DNA of 64,000 nt from Orthonyx spaldingii (Eukaryota; Chordata; Aves; Passeriformes; Orthonychidae), in assembly GCA_013397795.1 (NCBI GenBank), contig VZTJ01003246.1:1-64000 (forward strand), read 5' to 3'. The notes under the pieces are model-generated. The model saw nothing but the letters and a program-made list of their open reading frames with translations. It made no database searches and had not been told where the DNA came from. Below are positions 26,401 through 36,000 of this stretch, one piece after another; position 1 is the stretch's first letter, and every line of letters begins with the position of its first letter. Made by a program: the position numbers and the translations under genes.

Positions 26401-29400
26401 GAATCAGAAAAAGAAAGGAATGTAAAAATCAACTAAGTGAATGATATAAACAAAAGGAGGGTTACATAATTTAAAATAATAACATAAATAATTACAATAA
26501 TTTATGTTATATTACATATATATTTAGATATATTTATGTCTTTATAATTGATTATATAAAGATAAACCCTATGGACATGAAATAGGGGATCAGAAAAAAG
26601 GCAAAGCAGGAGACAAAGTTGGGAGAAGAGAAGCAAAATCAGGGTTGTTCTGGATAGTACACCAGTACTCTGCAATTCCTCCTCAGGCCGCCCACAGGTC
26701 AGGACAGGCTTCCCCACCTCTTGTCTGAGGTTGAAATCCCCTTAACAGGGATAGCACTGTTGTGGAAAGCCAAGACAAGCTCTTGCTAAGCAATGCCTTT
26801 TTGGTGTGCTGTAATTGCACAGAGACACCTTCCATTCACAGCATCTTTTAAAAATGCACTGTAACCTCTGAAAAATTGTCAGCCACCGTAAAGAACATTT
26901 GCACAGGAGTGGAACATAAATCCTTCAGCTCCCCTGCTCTTGGGAATCACAGTAAAGACCACGACTCTGCAGCAGGAGTCTTGGCAACTTATCAAAACAT
27001 TTTATTTATAAAGGACATAAAATACCAAACTTACAGGTATTCTAGATGGAAGAGACCAGCAAAGGCATCATCTCGTATAACAGTGAAGGAGTTGGAGTTC
27101 AGCAAGCTGAAAATGGAGAGCAGGCATTAGGAAAGCACATTAAAACTTGACACACTGGATTATGCCTGTTGTGTTTATTACCCATGACCAAACTAATCTT
27201 ACTGACTTGAGCCCATATTGCCCCACCAATGCAGCACACATAAAATACCGGGGAATTGTCTATTAAAAAAAAAAATAAATCAAACGCATTACATGATGGT
27301 AGTTAATGTCCACTACTCTCCAGGAAAAATTCTTGCTGTGCCATTGACCTTGGCTAAATGTAACCTGGTCCTCAACTCTGTGGTCCACGGAGCAGAACAA
27401 ACCATCATTAGATGGCAGCTCTGCTGAGTGTGGACCCCATTCGCTCACCACCCCTCCAGCCCCACTGACAACTTTTAGGAGTCCACCTCAGCACCAGTCC
27501 TAAGCTCCCAAGCACCACCTCTCATTTATGCAGTTGCAGTGGGCCAGTGTTCACTCATTCCACTCTCCCAGGGGAATGCTCCAAGCCAGACCTGCAGACA
27601 GGGTACAGCCTGCAGTGTGGGAGGACAGCAGCCAGTTTGTCAGCTGGAAACACAGGCACATCCAAACCACTGAGACAGAGAATCCTGCTACCTTTACAAA
27701 GCAAAGCCCTGTGCCCACAGGTAGTGAGGAAGAGCTGCAGTGCTGCCTCCTCCAGGAACTGCCTTACCCTACTCCTCTGTGAACTTCAGGGACAAAATAT
27801 GTTAGAGCTGCACCAGAGAAGCTGTCACCTGAGCCAGGACAAGGCAGCCAGGAAGAAGGATGTTATGGAGACTTTGCCAGCAAAGCTCAATCCTTGCTGT
27901 ATCAAAGAACAGCAGATGATCTCCAAATGTTGATGTTCAAAGACAGAGAGGGCAATCTCCTTTCAAGAAAACAGTAAAACTTCTTATTTGGTCTAAAAAA
28001 TGAACACTACTCAAAAGAAACGATTTTTTGAAAAATCTCAGAATTTTCCCCTTGAATGAATATGTCTGCACTAATTGCTTTATTAGAGCAACTGATTAAT
28101 CTTCCTTTTGTATGGTTTTAGGCATTTTACTAAAATTAATTTAGAAGACTAATGAACATGAAATGCAAACTTTCCCTGTGATCCCTGGATATTATGCTAA
28201 TACTAGACAAATGCGCCTTAAATTATCCCAAAGAAATCTGACAAAGATACAGACCACCATCAAAAATAAATCCTTGCGTTACCATTTTACCATGATTACT
28301 GCCATAGAAGACATTGTCATGAGGTGCCCATGAGCTCAATTATGCATGCAGATCTTTTGTCACTTAATTGTTAATTTTTCTCATGTTTTAAGGAAAAAGT
28401 CACAAATTACACTAAACAACAGAATTTGTCAGTGCCCGAGGTGGTGGTGGTGACAAACACGTCTTGGTCCCACATCTGACTTACCACATAAAATGTCATG
28501 AGCAACTTCTACTTTCCTCAACAACCCACCTCTGTCCCACCACCCTAGATACCCCAACATCTCCAGGAAATCTACTACAGCTAAGGAAAATGGACAGTCT
28601 TCAACTGTTCTTGCTCCCTCTTCCTAGTACCACCATTCAAAACAAGCCAGATTCCCTCCATTTCTAATTTTCCAGCCACAGTTTCTCACCCATGGATTCC
28701 TCCCTTTCCTTCCCAGCTGGCACAGGTCTGCTGTTTGCCACCCTTTCTTGGTGGGCAAGGTCCTCGTTCCCTCTGCTGAGGGCTCTGTGCTGACCCCCAA
28801 CTCTCACAAAAACTTGGTTTTGGGACCGGTTTCACATTAAAGGAGGTGAAAGCTTCCACCCCTTGCTTTGCCCACTTCTCCCCAGCATTTTGCATGGAGT
28901 GCTGCTCCTGCCAGTAGGGAGACAGGCCTTTGAGTCAAAGGAGGTGGGGTGCCCAAGGAGAGGAGCCTGGCCATCAGCTACCAGACACCTTTAGAGACTA
29001 CCTCTCACTGAGACCAATTTTAACATCTAGCTCTATGGCAAGCACTCAGCCTGGGTTTCTGGCAAGCTTTGGATCTTTTTGCTGAATTTTTCTTTGCAGT
29101 GTATCTTTTCCTGGGGGGGATCAGTCAGTCCGTACAGGGTGGAGGGCGTGCTTTGTATCAGGTGTTCTGGAGAGGCTGAACTGGACTAGGCAGGATGCAG
29201 CTTTGCTGCAGAGTACCAGAGAAATGAGTATCCAAGCTCCCCAGGGGGGTTGTACCGCAGTCTCTGTCTGTATCTTCCCTGCTGCCTCTCAGGACAGCTA
29301 AATTAAGCAAGTTTGGGTAAGTTCCTGGAGCAGGAGGCACACGCCTAACTGCAACATGGGCACGACCAAGCAGCTTGCCCGGGGTCAGAAAGGAGGGATG

Positions 29401-30230
29401 GCTGCAAGGTGCCGGGAGCTAGACCGCTGTCTCCCGGGACAGAGAAGCGCCGGGTCAGAAGGAGCCACCCTCCAAGTTGCATGCTGAAGCACGGAGTCAT
29501 GCTGCAGACACCACCACCACCTCACACACAGAGGATTCCCTCTGAAGCGTGTCCTGGCAGCCCCTGCTAACCCCATAGTGCCCACAAGGTTACAAAGCCA
29601 GTGCCAGACTCCCGGGCACAAAGTGAGCAGGAGTGAGAGCCACCACCACATGACTCTGGGGGACAAAACTCAGCCTTAAACTTACGAAAGCTGAAGTTTA
29701 AAAAAAGAGAAGCTTAGGGCATCAGAAAACATTTTGCCCTCCTTGAGTAACTAAGTACACATTTTATGAAGTGGCTTCTCAGCAGAAAATGCATCCCTGT
29801 TATGAAACGGCAGCTACACTGGGAGACTGTGCAAGCTCGGGATTTACCCGTTTTCTGCCTTTCTACAAGGCAAAGGGAACTCTATTTAGGAGAAACTGGG
29901 CGTCTCTATGCTTAAAGGGACTCCATTTAGGAGGAAGGGGCGAAGTGCTACTTGGCCGTGCTCCTTCCCAGTGCCATACTTACAGCAGCTGCAGGGAGGG
30001 CAGGTGGGAAAACATCCTGTCCTTGACTTCGGAGAATGTCCCGTTGACCAGGCTCCTGGAAAGAGAGATGCCACCCATCAGGCGGGACCGCCCCGCATCC
30101 CTTCACCCCCTCCCGCTCGGCGCGGCGCCGCACTCACAGGGAGCCCAGGCCGGCGGGCAGGCTGCGCGGCGGCCCCGCCGCCCCCACGCAGAGCGCGGAG
30201 TCCCGCCAGCAGCTGCAGGGCGGCCCGCAG
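13651..30230 (-). CDS. LGI2: LGI2, leucine-rich glioma-inactivated family secreted synaptic protein (8 coding exons, 5' end lost in gap)
   Basis: Spliced CDS join on the minus strand: 30230-30138, 30055-29984, 27106-27035, 23834-23763, 23224-23153, 22068-21899, 17185-17021, 14468-13651. It gives 510 visible residues plus stop; human LGI2 is about 545, so roughly 35 N-terminal residues (Met, signal peptide, start of LRRNT) fall in the N gap. Domain order in visible numbering: LRRNT with Cys 1, 5, 7 and 14; four LRR-bearing exons (about 32-127); LRRCT with four Cys (about 128-184); seven EPTP repeats (about 184-510) forming a beta-propeller. N-glycosylation sequons are NGT (residue 35), NST and NIT. 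The C-terminus IIIDLSL and the motif NDIELFEID are typical of LGI2. Every splice site is GT-AG and all phases agree. Family knowledge: LGI proteins are secreted by neurons and bind ADAM22/23/11 at synapses; LGI2 truncation causes epilepsy in dogs. Assignment to LGI2 rather than LGI1/3/4 rests on remembered residue-level similarity plus the SEPSECS neighbour. Confidence 0.96.
14469..17020 (-). other. LGI2 intron 7 (2552 bp)
   Basis: Starts GTATATG and ends TGGGCAATAG. It contains a perfect 24-bp tandem duplication at 15819-15866. Nothing else was recognised. Confidence 0.85.
15819..15866. repeat. Perfect 24-bp tandem duplication in LGI2 intron 7
   Basis: Two identical adjacent 24-bp units (beginning AAATGTCTCCTAATC, ending CATTC) with no mismatch. 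Perfect identity suggests a recent duplication. Confidence 0.95.
17021..17185 (-). CDS. LGI2: LGI2 exon 7 (first EPTP repeat, 165 bp)
   Basis: Encodes the first EPTP blade: FVVHQILPYQSVSVDTFNSK, then DVFVAIAQPSMENCMVLEWD and HIEMNFRSYDNIT, which includes the sequon NIT. The acceptor is GTTTCTAG|ATTTTG and the donor ATCACAG|GTATATG. Phase is 2 + 162 + 1. The final G plus GT of exon 8 gives Gly, reading NITGQSIVG. Confidence 0.97.
17186..21898 (-). other. LGI2 intron 6 (4713 bp)
   Basis: The largest LGI2 intron. It starts GTATTCAG and ends GTTTCTAG. Open frames on both strands near 19080-19950 look fortuitous: no domain, and they overlap each other in several frames. No CR1 copy was recognised. 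Confidence 0.8.
21899..22068 (-). CDS. LGI2: LGI2 exon 6 (LRRCT, 170 bp)
   Basis: Encodes the LRR C-terminal cap: DLRGNKFECDCKAKW, then a helical WLKM segment, the glycosylation sequon NST, VLCIGPAEYQ and the closing cysteine in NECTTT. Four cysteines match LRRCT. The acceptor is TTTTTTTAG|AGATTTAAG and the donor ACTACAG|GTATTC. Phase is 1 + 168 + 1, and the final G joins AT of exon 7 to make Asp. Confidence 0.97.
22069..23152 (-). other. LGI2 intron 5 (1084 bp)
   Basis: Starts GTAAGTAATG and ends TTTTTTTAG. No repeat or further exon was recognised. Confidence 0.85.
23153..23224 (-). CDS. LGI2: LGI2 exon 5 (LRR, 72 bp)
   Basis: A 72-bp LRR exon with acceptor CTTTTTTAG|TTCTTTGG and donor GAACT|GTAAGTAATG. 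It encodes SLANNHLKALPRDVFSDLDS followed by LIE. The split CT joins A of exon 6 to give Leu, reading IELDLRGN across the junction. Confidence 0.97.
23225..23762 (-). other. LGI2 intron 4 (538 bp)
   Basis: Starts GTAAGTTA and ends CTTTTTTAG on the minus strand. Nothing else was recognised within it. Confidence 0.85.
23763..23834 (-). CDS. LGI2: LGI2 exon 4 (LRR, 72 bp)
   Basis: A 72-bp LRR exon. On the minus strand the acceptor is preceded by an unbroken 16-T polypyrimidine tract (the A run at 23842-23857 on the plus strand), then GGCCTAG|ATTTATTG. The donor is CACCT|GTAAGTTA. It encodes FIEGNKIEIISRNAFRGLRD and then LTH. Confidence 0.97.
23835..27034 (-). other. LGI2 intron 3 (3200 bp)
   Basis: Starts GTAAGTTTGG. 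It contains a CA microsatellite (24323-24354) and an AT-rich stretch near 26485-26570. No exon-like conserved coding was seen; the 111-codon minus-strand frame at 25856-26191 has no LGI similarity. Confidence 0.85.
24323..24354. repeat. (CA)16 microsatellite with one interruption
   Basis: A CA dinucleotide run of 32 bases broken once by a CG at about 24339-24340, in LGI2 intron 3. Likely length-polymorphic. Confidence 0.95.
27035..27106 (-). CDS. LGI2: LGI2 exon 3 (LRR, 72 bp)
   Basis: A 72-bp LRR exon with acceptor CATTTTCAG|CTTGCTG and donor TACCT|GTAAGTTTGG. It encodes LLNSNSFTVIRDDAFAGLFH followed by LEY, in the same 1 + 69 + 2 phase pattern as its neighbours. Confidence 0.97.
27107..29983 (-). 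other. LGI2 intron 2 (2877 bp)
   Basis: Starts GTAAGTATGG and ends CATTTTCAG on the minus strand. No CR1 or other repeat family was recognised. Several unrelated short open frames occur but none has a recognisable domain. Confidence 0.85.
29984..30055 (-). CDS. LGI2: LGI2 exon 2 (LRR, 72 bp)
   Basis: A 72-bp LRR exon bounded by acceptor TTTCCAG|GAGCC and donor CTGCT|GTAAGTA. It encodes SLVNGTFSEVKDRMFSHLPS and then LQL, with the Leu codon split at both ends (1 + 69 + 2 bases). It contains the N-glycosylation sequon NGT. It lies only 82 bp from exon 1. Confidence 0.96.
30056..30137 (-). other. LGI2 intron 1, only 82 bp
   Basis: Bounded by GTGAGTG at the exon 1 donor and TTTCCAG at the exon 2 acceptor. 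At 82 bp it is far shorter than the other LGI2 introns (538 to 4713 bp) and is GC-rich. Both flanking junctions keep the family phase, so the short intron is supported by sequence. Confidence 0.85.
30075..30230. promoter_or_regulatory. Truncated CpG-rich island at LGI2 5' end
   Basis: From about 30075 the base composition switches abruptly to very high G+C with many CG dinucleotides (for example CGGCGCGGCGCCG near 30117-30130) and stays so to the gap. It covers intron 1 and the visible part of exon 1. This fits a CpG-island promoter whose upstream part is lost in the gap. The function is inferred from position and composition only. Confidence 0.6.
30138..30230 (-). CDS. LGI2: LGI2 exon 1 (partial, LRRNT cap)
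   Basis: This is the 3' part of the first coding exon. It encodes the cysteine cap CGPPCSCWRDSALC and then a Gly/Pro/Ala-rich run ending PAGLGSL. The spacing C-x3-C-x-C-x6-C is the LRRNT pattern. The donor is CCT|GTGAGTG, and the last two bases (CT) join G of exon 2 to make Leu, giving GSL-SLVNGT. The start codon and signal peptide lie in the adjoining N run. The exon is very GC-rich, unlike the rest of the gene. Confidence 0.9.
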
Positions 30231-30397
30231 NNNNNNNNNNNNNNNNNNNNNNNNNNNNNNNNNNNNNNNNNNNNNNNNNNNNNNNNNNNNNNNNNNNNNN
30301 NNNNNNNNNNNNNNNNNNNNNNNNNNNNNNNNNNNNNNNNNNNNNNNNNNNNNNNNNNNNNNNNNNNNNNNNNNNNNNNNNNNNNNNNNNNNNNNNN
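30231..30397. other. Assembly gap (167 N) over LGI2 exon 1 5' end and promoter
   Basis: A run of N directly abuts the GC-rich LRRNT coding sequence on one side and a CR1 LINE fragment on the other. About 105 bp of LGI2 coding sequence (some 35 codons) plus 5' UTR and core promoter should lie here, so the true gap may be longer than 167 bp. Such dropouts are common at GC-rich avian first exons. Confidence 1.
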
Positions 30398-31018
30398 GAC
30401 GTTGAGGTGCTGGAGCGTGTCCAGAGAAGGGCAACGAAGCTGGTGAAGGGTTCGGAGCACAAGTCCTGCGAGGAGCGGCTGAGGGAACTGGGAGTGTTTA
30501 GGACTGGGGGGGAATGTATTGATCTTTACAACTAACTGAAAGTAGGTTGTAGTGGGATGGGTGTAGTCTCTTCCGCCAGGTACAAAGTGACAGGAGAAGA
30601 GGAATCGGACTCAAGTTGTACCAGAGCAGGTTTAGATTGGATATTAGGCAAAGTTGCTTCACTCAGAGGGTTTTCAGGCATTGGAACAGTCTGCCTGGGG
30701 AAGTGGTGGAATCACCATTCCTGGATGTGTTCAAAAAAATCACAGAATCATGGAATGGTCTGGGTTGGAAGAGACCTTAAACATCTTCTAGTTCCAAACT
30801 CCCTACCATGGGTAGCTTTCACTAGACCAGGTTTCTCAGAGGCCTATCCAACCTGACCTTAGACATTTCCAGGGATGGGGCACCCACAACTTCTCTGGAC
30901 AACCTGATGTATAGGTGTGGTTCTTAAGGACATGTTTTAGTTGTGGACCTGGCAGTACTGGTTAGTGATTGGACTTGATGATCTTAGAAGTCTTGTCTAA
31001 CTGTAATGATTCTATGGC
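30398..31018 (+). mobile_element. CR1 LINE 3' fragment, interrupted by a second CR1
   Basis: It starts at the gap edge with the CR1 3' region (GTGCTGGAGCGTGTCCAGAG and onward) and runs in plus orientation to about 30738. It is interrupted by an antisense CR1 piece, then resumes at about 30907 with the ATGTATAGGTGTGG segment and ends in CR1 3'-tail sequence (TGATGATCTTAGAAGTC, ATGATTCTATGG). It lies just beyond the hidden LGI2 5' end, in opposite orientation to the gene. Confidence 0.93.
30739..30906 (-). mobile_element. Antisense CR1 3' fragment nested in another CR1
   Basis: It begins with the reverse complement of a CR1 3' end (CACAGAATCATGGAATGGTC, then GGGTTGGAAGAGACCTT) and ends at GGACAACCTG. 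The flanking plus-strand CR1 sequence reads continuously if this ~168-bp piece is removed, so it inserted later. Confidence 0.88.
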
Positions 31019-31869
31019 ACTGAGACCCACTTGAGGTATGTCTAGATCATGAGAGAAGCAAATGGATGATGACACCACACGATTCCAGTTGCTTTCCAGT
31101 AGTATGTGTGTGTTAAGTACTCATTAATTGAATTGTGTTGTATCTGAATGCTCGAATGGTTTCAGAACTGCATGTAAAAACACATTTTTGGTGCCCCGAT
31201 TTGAAAGAGACAAGTCATGCACATCAATAAAATAATTACTCTTGTAACTTTGTTACAAGTTACTTGTCTTGTAATGTCGAAGAATTACGTTTTGTAACTC
31301 TTATAGCCTTCATTATCCTTTGTGTCCAAGCCTCGCTTCTTGGTTTTCAGGGGCCAGTGACAAAATTCCCGTGACTATTTCCACTACTCCAGCTTATGCC
31401 TGCTGCCCCTCCCCATTGCCCATGCAGCTGCAGCAAAGCCTCCTGTTAGGTGGTTGAAGGCAGCTGTGAGACTCCTCTTCTTTGTGCTGAGCAGACCCAG
31501 GTCTCTATCTCCACCCATACTCAATCCCTGCAGCAGGCAAAAATTCAGAAAGCATGAACAACACCTGAGCTAGCAGTTTAATTAATTTATCATCTGATTA
31601 GGCAGAAACAAGACAAAGAAATTGTTTGAAGTCAGTTTTCTTTGCCTTGTTTTTTCTTCGCCTTGTTTTTTCTTCTCAGTGATTTTAATAATTTGTGTAA
31701 TATATCTCTTTGCAGGAGCTGTTATGCACCACATCTGCATCTTAATTCTACAGCCACAATAATCTAGGGATGTTTATTTCTTTGGCAAGCAGACAGAAAT
31801 TGTGAACTATTAAAGCTGCTGGATTTCCTGTCATTCTCTTCTAGCTGGGTCACTGGTGCTTTATCCTGA
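31019..31869. other. Intergenic unique sequence between two CR1 copies
   Basis: No gene recognised. It has a short 17-bp-period direct repeat (about 31641-31674, TTTGCCTTGTTTTTTCT-like). Confidence 0.6.
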
Positions 31870-31876
31870 GGTCATT

Positions 31877-33050
31877 GAAAGTGCCAGAAAAAATAATTTT
31901 AAAAATTACAGGAACACTACAAGAAGTCAAAAGGTTTTTATACCGTCTCTCACAGTATCCTTCTGGGCAAAATATCCTGCACACAGCTAGACAAATCCAT
32001 AATAGTCTGGGTGAGCAACTGACTGATTGGTTGGGCTCAAAGCATTCCAGTAAATGGGGTTACATCAGACTGTCAGCCAGTCACCAGTGGGGTTCTATAG
32101 GGCTCCATTTTAGGGACAGAGCTCTGTAAAGTTTTTGTAAATTATTAGAACACAGTAATTGAATGTACATTAAGTAAGTTCGCCGATAACACTAAACTAC
32201 GAGGAGCTGTGGACTCCCTCCAGGGTAAAGAGGCCCTGCAAAGAGATATGGGTGAGACTAGAGAGCTGGGCAATCACCAAGCATATGAAATTTAACAAGA
32301 GCAAGTGACAGATTCTCCACCCAGGACAGGTGATCCTGATTATACATACAAATCAGAGGATGAGAGCCTGGAGAACAGCTCCATGGAAAGAGAGCTGAGA
32401 ATCCTGGTCAATGAAACGTTGGATATGTGTCAGCAGTGCCCTGGAAGCCAGGAAGGCCAACTGTATCCTGGGGGGCATCAGCATCACCAGTCAGGCAAGG
32501 CAGGGGATCATCCTGCTCTGCTCTGCACTGGGGCAGCCTCACCTTCAGTGCTGGGGACAGTTTTGGGCACCACAATGTAAGAAAGGATATAAAGCTATGA
32601 GACCATGTCCAAAGGAAGGCAACTAGGATGGTGAAAGATCTTGAGGGCAAGATTTAATGAGGAGTGGCTGCTGTTGCTGGGTTGGTTTGGCTTGGAGAAG
32701 GTTGAGGGGTGACCTGAGCAGAGCCTATAACTTCCTCGAGGTGTCAGCAAAGGGGTGAATGCTGAACTCTCTCTGGTAATCCGTGATAGGACACAAGGAA
32801 ATAGAACGAGGCTGCATCAAGGGAAGTTCAGGTTGGCCATTTGGAAAACGTTCTTAACTGAGAGGGTAGTCAATCACTTCTCCCCAGGGAAGCTGTCATG
32901 GCTCCAAGCCTGACAGAGTTCAAGGAACGTGTATCTGAATGTCACTTAGTTGTATGGTTTTGTTTTAGGTAGCCCTATGAAAAACAGGGAGTTGGACTTG
33001 GTGATCCTTTATGCGTTCCTTCCAGCTTGAGTTATTGTATAACTCTATGA
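31877..33050 (+). mobile_element. Old CR1 LINE fragment
   Basis: About 1.2 kb of divergent CR1 in plus orientation: an RT-region remnant (CACAGTATCCTTCTGGGC, ACCAGTGGGGTTCTATAGGG, GTTCGCCGATAACACTAAAC), the 3' part (TTGAGGGGTGACCTGAGCAG) and a 3' end GGACTTGGTGATCCTTTATG. The motif C region reads S-P-I-T-L instead of F-A-D-D-T, and frames are broken throughout, so it is long dead. Confidence 0.88.
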
Positions 33051-36000
33051 AAAAGAAAAGACACAACAATAATATCCCAAAACAACAACAATGTCATGAT
33101 GTTCCCATGAACCAGACAAGACATTTCTCCATAAAGTGTGACTGCCGTGGCCATCCAGGGATGCCACTTTGGGAAGCCTTTGATACATTCATCCTTTCCA
33201 AGTGGCACTCAACATTCCGTCAGGAAACACGGCTTCAGGGTTCAGTATTGCTGCAAGGTTTAAATGTCTACAAATGCCATATTGGTATGTAAAGTACTTT
33301 CTCTAAAAGATACAACGCTAGTACCCCAATTCCACGAATCAGTTCTTCAACTTTCACTCATGCTAAGCTGTTTCCTGCAGACATCTAAAAATCCCAGGAC
33401 ACTTCAAAATGGAAAACTATTTACTTGCTAGCACTGCCCAGAATTAAATTTGTAGACAAGGTGTCTTCTGATTTAACTGATTTGAATGCAATTTATTTGG
33501 TGATCCCCTCTACTTCCCCATGGAAGAGGAAGCAAGATTTTCTCCTGCTGTCCCCATCTGGGTGTTCTGTGCAGCCTCATCTGCACCATCCCTACTGCAC
33601 TCAGTGAGGGGCTGCCAGGCACAGACCACCCTTGCTGGAGGTCTTGAAAGTGTCAAGGGGGTTTCCTCACGAGTAGAAAGAGGATGAAGTAGAAGGAGAG
33701 GCAGGTGCAGCAGGGCCAGGGTACTGCACAGGAAAGTGCCAGTGTGAAGAGTGAGGGCTCTGTCAGAGGCTGAGAAGAGAGCCTGGAGCACCAGCAGGAC
33801 ACAGCAGATGGTCCTGTCCTGCTGAAATTAAAAATGATTGATCATTTTGGAAAATTCATGACAGAAAACAGGTATTTGAGGGGTTAAAAATACAAATATG
33901 CATATAGATAAGCACATATAAATTTCCTTAAAAGAACATTAAAAATTGCTTGGTTTAAAAAGTGATACTTATATTATCCATGCAGTAGTATAAAAATGCA
34001 GTGGCATAAAAATGAAATTTTCTCTCTTTTTTGGGAAGAAGACAGAAAATTGAATTTGATGTTGAAATAGAACAGCAAAGAATGAGAAAGAATACTGAAA
34101 TGTGCATTTCACTGCATTCCTTCAAATTCCAGCTCATAGACTCAGGTGATTTTTTTATGTAGACTTGCAGGTGCATGCATTTAAGTCATGCCACAAATAA
34201 ATGCTGTCAGCTGCATATGAAAGACTGTGCTATTCAATACCCATAGATAAAATGGCATTTCAGGTGGGTAACACAACAAAGAAGAGCTCAGACAGCATGT
34301 CAGCAGGCATGATATAAAAACCTGAACAGGCAGGAGAGGTGCAAAGGCTGTGCCATGCCTTTAAACAGTCACTGTAACCAAGAGTGCAGGGGAACACGGG
34401 GATCCCCCGGCACTCAGTGTGTACCCCAGTGCAGACCTGTACCATGCTGCACGAGATCTTCCAAGTGGATTTTAAGTGGAAAATACTTTGATTCCCAGGT
34501 GAGTGTGGTAGACATCTCAACACTTTGATGTATGACACTACCACTGTTACTTCTCCTAACACAACAGCTCTTTCTCTATTCCAAAATTTTGGATATTTAT
34601 CTTGAATTGCGAAGAGAAAAGAAATCAGAAGAGCACTCAGGAGCACATAAATAGTAAAATAAATGTCTTAGTGTGAAAGTTGTCAGCTTTGTTTCTTCAG
34701 GATCAGGAAGGCATTTCTCACACATTCTCATTTTTGCTTCTCAATCCCTTTTTCATAAACCCCTGCTTTATTAAGTATTAACATAGAGACTTTGACTATA
34801 CTTTTTCCTGTAACTTGACAGAAGTGGACAGTTGTAGACAGAAGGCTGCTGGTCAGGTCACCCCATTAAAAAGGAGAGGATGAAAGGGAAGAACACTTCA
34901 CTCTTTTGTCTGAGAAAAATTAATTTCTAGGCTAGTTGGCAAATAAGAATTAGTTTTGTTGGATCACAACTCACCACCTTGCCAAAGTAAGAAATTTGAA
35001 ATAAAATGTGTGTGAGAGTAAAGTATGTCAGTGGAAGTGTTCCCACTGTGAGGACTCTTAATTGCTTGTGACCCTGCTGTGGAAGAAGGTATGGGAAAAT
35101 TAATGCTCTGAGCAATATTCATCTTACAGAGTGTTTTCCTTTCTTTCTTCACTCATGGTTGATGTGACCTTTTTGGACTCCAACTGCTAGAGGAGGTGTA
35201 CAACAACAACATGCAGAGCACGTTATTATTATCTTGAATTTTCTCCAGCTCTCAGACCAAATGTTTAGTCTGCTTGGTCAGGATTAAATGTCCTTTGCTC
35301 TTGACTTCTGAAGAGTTTTGGTCCAGATTGCACACCTGGTATGTTACTGCAGTTTTCCTTTAAAGAAGCACAGAAGCAATTTATTTTGCTGAAATGTAGC
35401 ACTACAAGATAGCACTACAAGCTTTTATGAAAACTATTTCAAAAAATAATATAAAAAATATTCTCAGAAATCAAACAAAAATACAGGTTGCCAAATCCTA
35501 TTTAGGGAGAGCGGGCATGTCTGCAGTGACACCCTGCTCCCCAGCCCCAGTCTCTGACACCAGCTGTGTGCTGTGTGCCCTGTGTGGTGAAGGTGGTTAT
35601 TCACATTACACCAGAAAAAGAGGACTTGCTCACATGTACTGCCCTTGCTGTCATGTTTTTTAAAAGGCCCCTAAGCTGAGATTCATGGTGGTTCCAAATC
35701 CCCAGATCTGGAAAGGAATCACTGTAGAAAGAGGAATGGGCAGAACAAGTTGGAGTGCCTCAGAGATTTTCAAATGTAGCCTCACCTACAGTCCTACCCT
35801 GCAATGAAACTTCTTGAAATGAGGTATTATTCATATATTAGCACCACTGAAAGAACAAAAAATTAATAAATGTAACAACCTACACGCCTTTCTTTTTCCT
35901 TCACTTGTGAACCCCTGGGAGACCAAAGGAGTCACAAGTTGTTCCTTGAAGAGCAAAATTAATGGAGCTTGACCTAAGGCTGTATACCCACATCCCCATG

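Noticed and set aside
29771..30535. 254-codon plus-strand frame crossing the N gap
   Set aside because: It is open only because N codons are not read as stops. It is antisense to LGI2 exons 1-2 and ends in CR1 sequence.
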